Assembly (NCBI GenBank): GCA_945787295.1
Contig: CALZHQ010000059.1
Location: 1 to 29,752 of the forward strand
Reading direction: 5' to 3'
Source of the DNA: an uncultured Desulfuromonadales bacterium
GTDB lineage: Bacteria; Desulfobacterota; Desulfuromonadia; Desulfuromonadales; Geopsychrobacteraceae
Length of the DNA stretch: 29,752 nucleotides
Shown here: in pieces, positions 24,721 through 29,752 of the stretch
How the letters are laid out: every line of letters begins with the position of its first letter
How positions within the stretch are numbered: the first letter of the stretch is position 1
Program-made: the position numbers and the translations under genes
Notes under the pieces: generated by a model
Told to the model about the DNA's origin: nothing
What the model saw: the letters and a program-made list of their open reading frames with translations, nothing else
The model's database searches: none

Positions 24721-26697
24721 TCAGTCGAAGGCCAGAATCCCGCTCATCCCACTATCTGCCGGCCGGATAAAGCGCTCGAAATCGGCCTCATCCAGAGTGG
24801 CCATCTCGCCCAGCGTGACCGTTTGCAAGGTATCAATCTCACTTTCGCAGGTATTGTAGGTGGTGTTGTAGAAGGAGATGCGCTTGTCTTTTTCCAACCC
24901 CATCTCAAGTAGCTGTTTTGCCCCTTTTTGGATCAGCTTCAGCTTGGCGTACAGGTCATCAAGCGTCTCGACCGTCCAGACCCCCAGGTAGATGGGGCTT
25001 TTGACGTTGCGGACATCACCGACCAGCTCACCGCGAAGCAGTTCATCCCTGTCGCGCTGGAGGTACGTTACAAAGTCAAGGTGTTCGGCGAGCTTGCGAT
25101 CGGTGGTGAAAAAATTGCCATTGTCGGGGTCGAGGGTAAAAATCATGGTGCGGTCGGTGGCCTGACCGTAACTTTGGAACAGCACATCCTTATAATCCTG
25201 GAACGGAACATTGCGCAGGATGCAGGTCTCGAACTTGTTGATGCGCTTGCTAATCCCCAGCAGCCAGGCGCGGATCGAGTTGTTGTCGATGCGGCAATTA
25301 CTGAGCTCCTCCTTGAGGAAATTGAAGGATTTGCCGCCGAAACGGTACATCAGAATACTCTGGAAGATATCGCGGATATTGTTGTGGCGGCTGAAATGGT
25401 AGAGCAGATCATAGCTGAACAGCTCCATCTGCCGAAGCTGCCAGATAAAAATGGTAATGTCTTTACTGCTGGTCTCCGGGGTCAGCTTGGCTTTCTGCGT
25501 GGCCTTGATCATCCGGACGTAGCGGGTGCTCAGCTCGTCCAGCAGGGCGGTATCCCGGGAGGTGCTTTTCTTCAGGCGAATGGTCCAGGTGGTCGATTCA
25601 CCTTCTTCACTGGTCACCTCGACATGATCAGCGCCGAAGGTCGCGTAGATCTGTTTGGTTCCAACCCCCTCGCCGGCCTCTGTCTTGCCCTTGGTCGACT
25701 TGCCGACAAACAACGGCAGCTGATCAGGTCCCTTTTCTAGCCGTTCGGCCGGGATGCCGGTGCCATTGTCGGTAATAGCCAGAGTCACCATATTCCCCTG
25801 TTGCTCGAGCCGCATTTCAACCAGCCCACGCCGCCCGACGGATTTGATAGCGTCCAGGGCATTGGAGACGATATTGATCAACGCCCGGCTGCAGGTGTTG
25901 TAGCTGCCGTTGACCGGCTCGATCTTCGACTTGAGCACCAGTTTAACTTCACAGGCGCTGTCGACCGCTTCAATAAACGGGATGACCCGTTCGGTGATCA
26001 GCTCCTTGAGCGAGACCTTGTGTTCTAGATGGATCTTGTCTTCATACATGTTCAGGGTGTTGAGCATCGAGGTCGTTTCGCGGTTGATATCCTCGGAAAC
26101 CTGGTTGAAGTTGTCGACTGACAACATGCCAGTCATATCAGAGAGAACCCTGAGTGATTTCTTGACGTCATGCCGCACCCGGGAGAGTTCTTCGACCACA
26201 GAAACTTCCGGATGGTCTGCTGAATCAAGCTTATCCATGAGCGTCTTCGCAGTCACCGCCATCAGGTGAAAGCGCATCTTTCTAAAGACGGTCAAATCGG
26301 TGATCGCGAAGCCCCGGGCCGAGAAAAAATCGATCGAGCTCAGCAGCTTTTCCCAGACAAAAAGATAGATGTGGGCATCTGGAGCAATCGTATGCACCAG
26401 GTAGCGCAAGAAAGCCGAACCGATCCCCTTTTTTCTGCCGAAGGGATTGGTCACCAGCTTGTAGATATGAAAGGTCTGCTGGTCGGGCGTGGCGTAGACC
26501 AGCAGGTAGCCGAGCAGCTCGCCCTTTTCGTCCCAGACAAAGCTGTGTTCGTAATCGATGTCGATGGTTTTATCGAGGATATAGGGCGAAGGGATCACCA
26601 GGGTATCGATATTGAGCAGCGGGGATTGCCGAATCGCTCGTTCGTAACCAGAGGTTAGCTTTTTGATGTAAGGATGTTGCTGAGGATGCCATTCCAT
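24721..26697 (-). CDS. GNAT acetyltransferase-histidine kinase fusion protein
   Basis: This 658-residue soluble protein has no membrane helix. Residues about 10-145 form a GNAT domain with the acetyl-CoA pyrophosphate loop R88-K-K-G-I-G. Residues about 165-225 form a dimerisation/phosphoacceptor helix pair with H176 in R-V-R-H-D-V-K-K. Residues about 265-378 form a GHKL ATPase with N-box N275/N279, G1 box D310-N-G-T-G and G2 box G342-E-G-V-G. The remaining 280 residues match nothing I recognise. No receiver domain or response regulator is nearby. It may sense acetyl-CoA or an acetylated ligand and signal by phosphorylation. No good ribosome site precedes the ATG. It lies 93 bp downstream of znuB on the same strand. 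Confidence 0.8.
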   Translation of the reverse strand: MEWHPQQHPYIKKLTSGYERAIRQSPLLNIDTLVIPSPYILDKTIDIDYEHSFVWDEKGELLGYLLVYATPDQQTFHIYKLVTNPFGRKKGIGSAFLRYLVHTIAPDAHIYLFVWEKLLSSIDFFSARGFAITDLTVFRKMRFHLMAVTAKTLMDKLDSADHPEVSVVEELSRVRHDVKKSLRVLSDMTGMLSVDNFNQVSEDINRETTSMLNTLNMYEDKIHLEHKVSLKELITERVIPFIEAVDSACEVKLVLKSKIEPVNGSYNTCSRALINIVSNALDAIKSVGRRGLVEMRLEQQGNMVTLAITDNGTGIPAERLEKGPDQLPLFVGKSTKGKTEAGEGVGTKQIYATFGADHVEVTSEEGESTTWTIRLKKSTSRDTALLDELSTRYVRMIKATQKAKLTPETSSKDITIFIWQLRQMELFSYDLLYHFSRHNNIRDIFQSILMYRFGGKSFNFLKEELSNCRIDNNSIRAWLLGISKRINKFETCILRNVPFQDYKDVLFQSYGQATDRTMIFTLDPDNGNFFTTDRKLAEHLDFVTYLQRDRDELLRGELVGDVRNVKSPIYLGVWTVETLDDLYAKLKLIQKGAKQLLEMGLEKDKRISFYNTTYNTCESEIDTLQTVTLGEMATLDEADFERFIRPADSGMSGILAFD

Positions 26698-26790
26698 AGT
26701 GTGCGTCCGACCTTTTGCCTGAAAAGGGTTGGCGGATCTGCCTCATGATGTGACTATTTTATCAAAACAAAGTCAGGTTCATGCCTTAAA

Positions 26791-27594
26791 TTAGTCGTTT
26801 TTCTGCAGCAAGTGCTGCGGCAGCAACAGGGCAAAAAGGAAGAGCAGACAGGCGGCCACAACAATCGACGGCCCGGCCGGGGTGTCCCACTGGAAAGAAC
26901 CGTACAGTCCACCGACCACCGCCAGACAGCCGATCCCGCTGGCCATGACCGCCATCACTTCCGGGTTACCGGCAAAACGCCGCGCGGTCGCCGCCGGGAT
27001 AATCAGCAGCGCAGTCACCAGCAGCAACCCGACCACCTTCATCATCACCGCCACGATCAAAGCGATCAGTCCGAGAAACGCCCAGTTGACCCGATCGACC
27101 GGCACTCCTTCGACCCGCGCCAGATCTTCATGGATGGTGATCGCCAGCAGCGGCTTCCAGAGCCAGAGCAGCCCGGTCAGCGCCACGCCGCCGGCACCGA
27201 AAATCCAGCCGAGATCCGCCGCGCCGATGGCGAGGATATCGCCGAACAGGTAGGCGACCAGGTCGACCCGCACGTTTTCCATAAAGGCCAGAGCGACCAG
27301 ACCGAGGGAAAGCGCACCGTGGGAGATGATACCGAGCAGAGTGTCGCTGGCGATCTGCTTTTGTCGCTGGCCGAAGAACAGCAATAGCGCCAGAAGTTGA
27401 CAGATAACCATAATCCCCAGGGTCAGGTTGATCTGCAGCAGGAAGCCGAAGGCGATCCCGAGCAAGGCCGAGTGCGCCAGGGTGTCACCAAAATAGGCCA
27501 GCCGCCGCCAGACGACGAATGAGCCGAACGGGCCCGCCACCAGCGCCACGCCGAGGCCGCCGAGCAGGGCGCGGAAGAGAAAATCATCCAGCAT
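26791..27594 (-). CDS. znuB: Zinc ABC transporter permease ZnuB
   Basis: From ATG 27594 (AGGAGG at 27601-27606, six bases upstream) the product has 267 residues and about eight helices, the usual ABC-3 permease size. The frame continues upstream to 27708, but that part overlaps znuC and reads as Arg/Ser/Thr-rich sequence, so it is rejected. The G-D-T-L-A-H-S-A-L-L-G-I-A motif near residues 38-50 is conserved in Mn/Zn permeases. It carries Zn2+ across the inner membrane, powered by ZnuC and supplied by ZnuA. Its start overlaps the last 11 bases of znuC. Confidence 0.92.
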   Translation of the reverse strand: MLDDFLFRALLGGLGVALVAGPFGSFVVWRRLAYFGDTLAHSALLGIAFGFLLQINLTLGIMVICQLLALLLFFGQRQKQIASDTLLGIISHGALSLGLVALAFMENVRVDLVAYLFGDILAIGAADLGWIFGAGGVALTGLLWLWKPLLAITIHEDLARVEGVPVDRVNWAFLGLIALIVAVMMKVVGLLLVTALLIIPAATARRFAGNPEVMAVMASGIGCLAVVGGLYGSFQWDTPAGPSIVVAACLLFLFALLLPQHLLQKND

Positions 27595-28342
27595 GGGGAT
27601 CCTCCTGGCAGTCGGCGCGGCAATCATGTTTATGACTGCGGTCGTGGCTGTAAACCGCCAGATGCTGCACCGCCTGCGGGCCGAACAGCTCCAGGTAGGC
27701 CGGATCACTGGTGACCGCTTCGGGCGTCCCGCTGCAGCAGATATGGCGATTGAGACAGAGCACCCGATCGGTGGCGGCCATCACCAGGTGCAGATCGTGG
27801 GAGACCATCAGGATGGCGCAGCGACGCTTGTCACGGATTCTGGCGATCAACTGGTAAAGTTCCAGCTGACCGTGCACATCGACCCCCTGCACCGGCTCGT
27901 CGAGGACCAGCAGCTCCGGGTCGCGCATCAGCGCTCGGGCCAGAAGCACCCGCTGCAGCTCGCCGCCGGAGAGATTTTGCATCGCCGAATTGAGCACCTG
28001 CGCTGCGCCCACTTCTGCGAGCGCCGGCAGAACTTTATCTTTCTGCCTTTTCCCGGTCATGGCGAGGAAACGTTGCACCGTCAGCGGAAAGGTCGGATCG
28101 AGGTGCAACTTCTGCGGCATATAACCGACCCGGATTCCTGGCTGAAGGCCGACCTGGCCGCTGGTCGCGGTCATCAACCCGAGGGCGACCCTGATCAGGC
28201 TGGTTTTCCCGGCTCCGTTCGGGCCGATAATGGTGAGGATTTCTCCCTTGTCCAGCTGCAGGCTGATATGATCGAGCAGCTGCCGCTGGCCGATAATCAG
28301 GTTAATGTCCTTGAGTTCAAGCACGATGGTCGTTTCGCTCAC
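27584..28342 (-). CDS. znuC: Zinc ABC transporter ATP-binding protein ZnuC
   Basis: The start is GTG 28342, six bases after GAGGAG (28349-28354), whose G overlaps the zur stop as GTGA; the longer frame to 28369 is less likely. The product has 252 residues. Walker A (G-P-N-G-A-G-K-T, about 40-47), the ABC signature L-S-G-G-E, Walker B L-L-V-L-D-E-P and the switch His in V-S-H-D-L-H are all present. The last 25 residues are unusually rich in His and Cys (H-D-R-S-H-K-H-D-C-R-A-D-C), a probable metal-binding tail. It energises ZnuB and is translationally coupled to zur and znuB. Confidence 0.93.
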   Translation of the reverse strand: MSETTIVLELKDINLIIGQRQLLDHISLQLDKGEILTIIGPNGAGKTSLIRVALGLMTATSGQVGLQPGIRVGYMPQKLHLDPTFPLTVQRFLAMTGKRQKDKVLPALAEVGAAQVLNSAMQNLSGGELQRVLLARALMRDPELLVLDEPVQGVDVHGQLELYQLIARIRDKRRCAILMVSHDLHLVMAATDRVLCLNRHICCSGTPEAVTSDPAYLELFGPQAVQHLAVYSHDRSHKHDCRADCQEDPHAG

Positions 28343-28830
28343 TCTGAACTCCTCGCGCAACTGGGACACAGGCCCATGATTTCGACCGTCTGCCGCTGGG
28401 CTTCAAATCCGGAATCGGCGGCGCACTGTTCAATGGCGTTGGAAATGGCCGGCACATCCAGTTCGGCCAGCGATTTACAGGAGGTGCAGATCAGGAACTG
28501 GCCGTCGTGCGGTTCCCCCGGATGAGCACAGCCGACGTAGGCATTGAGCGAAGCGATCCGGTGCACCAAACCGAGCTGCTGCAGGAAATCGAGCGCCCGG
28601 TAGACTGTCGGCGGGGCGGTGCGCCCGGTTCGCTGCAGCAGCTCAAGCACTTCGTAAGCGCCGATCGGTTTATGCTGCTGCCAGACCAGCTCCAGCACCC
28701 GCCGGCGGATCACGGTGAAGCGCTGCTTCTGCTGCCGACATAAACTTTCGGCGTTGGTCAGCGCCTCGTCGATACAGGTCTGATGATTCTGCTTCTGACA
28801 GACAAAAGCGCGTTGTGTACTATTTTGCAT
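28339..28830 (-). CDS. zur: Fur-family zinc uptake regulator Zur
   Basis: This 163-residue Fur-family repressor has a winged helix with T-A-P-P-T-V-Y-R-A-L-D-F-L (about 71-83). Structural zinc cysteines are C115/C118 and C155/C158 (C-T-S-C and C-P-S-C), and a C-A-H-P-G-E-P-H-D loop (101-109) probably belongs to the sensory site. Zur rather than Fur is indicated by its place in the znu cluster and the Zur-type palindrome upstream. GTGGAG lies seven bases before the ATG. It heads the zur-znuC-znuB operon and should repress both itself and znuA when zinc is plentiful. Confidence 0.92.
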   Translation of the reverse strand: MQNSTQRAFVCQKQNHQTCIDEALTNAESLCRQQKQRFTVIRRRVLELVWQQHKPIGAYEVLELLQRTGRTAPPTVYRALDFLQQLGLVHRIASLNAYVGCAHPGEPHDGQFLICTSCKSLAELDVPAISNAIEQCAADSGFEAQRQTVEIMGLCPSCARSSE

Positions 28831-28849
28831 TTATCGGCTCCACAACAAC

Positions 28850-28877
28850 TTGATTTCTGATAATGTTACATTATAAC
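28850..28877 (+). promoter_or_regulatory. Promoter of znuA
   Basis: TTGATT (28850-28855) and TATAAC (28872-28877) are separated by 16 nt. The -10 lies inside the Zur palindrome, so Zur binding would block RNA polymerase. The leader would be about 39 nt. Confidence 0.65.
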
Positions 28878-28880
28878 GTT
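28862..28880. promoter_or_regulatory. Zur operator shared by znuA and zur-znuCB
   Basis: AATGTTA-CATTA-TAACGTT is a 7-5-7 palindrome with one mismatch, closely resembling the GTTATAATATAAC core of known Zur boxes. It covers the -10 elements of both divergent promoters, so one site can control both. Confidence 0.85.
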
Positions 28881-28897
28881 TCAAAACAGTCCGTCAA
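28870..28897 (-). promoter_or_regulatory. Promoter of zur-znuC-znuB
   Basis: On minus, TTGACG (plus 28892-28897, 5 of 6) and a perfect TATAAT (plus 28870-28875) are separated by 16 nt. The -10 lies within the Zur palindrome and overlaps the znuA -10 on the other strand. The leader would be about 33 nt. Confidence 0.7.
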
Positions 28898-28922
28898 TCA
28901 AGCAACCCTGAGGCCGATACTG

Positions 28923-29752
28923 ATGATTAAAATCCTCTTCCCCTTTACGCTCCTTTTCTCTTGCCTGCTGTTTACCAGTCCCGCCTGGAGCGCGCCGAAA
29001 GTGGTCGTCAGCATCAAACCGCTCCACTCCCTGGTCGCCGGGGTGATGCAGGGAGTTGCCGAACCGACCCTGCTGGTCAAAGGGGGCGCGTCTCCCCACG
29101 GTTACGTACTGCGCCCCTCCGAAGCCAAGTCCCTGGCCGACGCAGAGCTGATCGTCTGGGTCGGTCATCAGTTAGAGAGTTTTCTGGAAAAACCGCTTTC
29201 AACCCTGGGGAGAGACGCCGCGCAGCTAAAGCTGAGTAAAGAGTTGCAATCTGTCATGCACCCTTTCCGCGAATCCGGCAACTGGGATGGGCATGAGCAG
29301 CATCAGGAAGAGGAACATGCGGCCGAGGAACTGAACCCACACCTCTGGCTCAACCCGCAGCTGGCCACGCGGATTGTCAGCCAGATCGCGGCCGCCCTGA
29401 CCCGGATCGATCCCGACAACCAGGCCATTTACCAGCAGAACACCGCCCGCCTGCACCAGAGGCTGAGCCGGCTTGATCGCGACCTGAAAGCCAAGCTGGC
29501 GCCGGTCAAGGACACCCCCTACCTGGTCTTTCACGATGCCTACCAGTATTTCGAATTGGCCTACCAGCTGAACGCTGTCGGCTCCCTGACCGTCGACCCG
29601 GAGCGCAAACCGGGCGCCAAGCGGATAAGAGCGATGCGCGAGAAGATCAAGCAGCTGAACGCGCGCTGCGTGTTCAGTGAGCCGCAGTTCGAACCGAAGC
29701 TGGTCGCCACCATTATCGAAGGGACCGGCGCCCGCACCGGCGTTCTCGATCC
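28923..29752 (+). CDS. znuA: Zinc ABC transporter substrate-binding protein ZnuA, 3' end outside window
   Basis: The frame is open to the window edge, giving the first 276 residues. A signal peptide (about 1-23, A-W-S-A) leads to a periplasmic cluster A-1 zinc-binding protein. Likely Zn ligands are the His in G-A-S-P-H-G-Y (about 59), the His in L-N-P-H-L-W-L-N-P and the His in V-F-H-D-A-Y-Q-Y-F. A short His/Glu-rich loop (G-H-E-Q-H-Q-E-E-E-H) lies between the first two, as in ZnuA but shorter than in many. TGAGG lies nine bases before the ATG. It captures zinc in the periplasm and passes it to ZnuB. It is transcribed divergently from the zur operon. Confidence 0.93.
   Translation, partial: MIKILFPFTLLFSCLLFTSPAWSAPKVVVSIKPLHSLVAGVMQGVAEPTLLVKGGASPHGYVLRPSEAKSLADAELIVWVGHQLESFLEKPLSTLGRDAAQLKLSKELQSVMHPFRESGNWDGHEQHQEEEHAAEELNPHLWLNPQLATRIVSQIAAALTRIDPDNQAIYQQNTARLHQRLSRLDRDLKAKLAPVKDTPYLVFHDAYQYFELAYQLNAVGSLTVDPERKPGAKRIRAMREKIKQLNARCVFSEPQFEPKLVATIIEGTGARTGVLD

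Noticed and set aside
27595..27708. 38-codon N-terminal extension of znuB
   Set aside because: It lies inside znuC, lacks hydrophobic character, and a perfect ribosome site precedes ATG 27594.
27593..28525. 310-residue plus-strand frame opposite znuC and zur
   Set aside because: It runs antisense across two well-supported, coupled genes and shows no domain.

Overview
The window looks like a chromosomal segment from a Desulfuromonadales-type bacterium (Geobacter/Desulfuromonas relatives), probably anaerobic and able to pass quinol electrons to multihaem cytochromes. The reasons are a nine-haem cytochrome c fused to a cytochrome b (CbcL architecture), a NapC/NirT-family cytochrome resembling ImcH, an F0-only ATP synthase cluster next to hemL, and a cysteine-rich dicluster ferredoxin. 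This is inferred from gene content; no rRNA or other taxonomic marker is present. I see no tRNA, rRNA, CRISPR array or intact insertion sequence.

Layout. (1) 1-1758, plus: a DUF2339-like polytopic membrane protein cut by the window edge, closed by a bidirectional terminator. (2) 1876-6240, minus: the respiratory block, a CbcL-like cytochrome b/c, a 73-residue two-helix membrane protein and an ImcH-like cytochrome. The two cytochrome genes each have a recognisable promoter with an inverted repeat touching the -35 box. (3) 6240-9417, minus: hemL, a short leader ORF, atpZ, atpI, atpB and atpE, ending in a strong terminator. The F1 genes and subunit b are not here. (4) 9866-16660, plus: DUF1302, DUF1329, a Ycf48-like beta-propeller and an RND/MMPL permease, an envelope module of unsettled function. 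(5) 16937-22343, plus: a three-gene beta-oxidation operon in the order and approximate sizes of Bacillus fadN-fadA-fadE. (6) 22495-24625, plus: a metallo-beta-lactamase-fold hydrolase overlapping a protein with two 4Fe-4S sites plus ten further clustered cysteines. (7) 24721-26697, minus: a soluble GNAT-histidine kinase fusion. (8) 26791 to the end: zinc uptake, with zur-znuC-znuB on minus and znuA (cut by the window edge) on plus, the divergent promoters sharing one Zur-type palindrome.

How it fits together. Beta-oxidation would produce reduced carriers that feed the quinone pool, the CbcL/ImcH-like cytochromes would take electrons from quinol toward the periplasm, and the F0 genes belong to the energy-coupling ATP synthase. 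The DUF1302-RND module beside fadNAE suggests handling of a hydrophobic acyl substrate at the envelope. That link is inference from proximity.

The most noteworthy items are the joint CbcL/ImcH-like locus with its long structured leader, the envelope module plus fadNAE neighbourhood, the GNAT-kinase fusion, the hydrolase/ferredoxin pair, and a 19-codon leader ORF whose stop overlaps the atpZ start.
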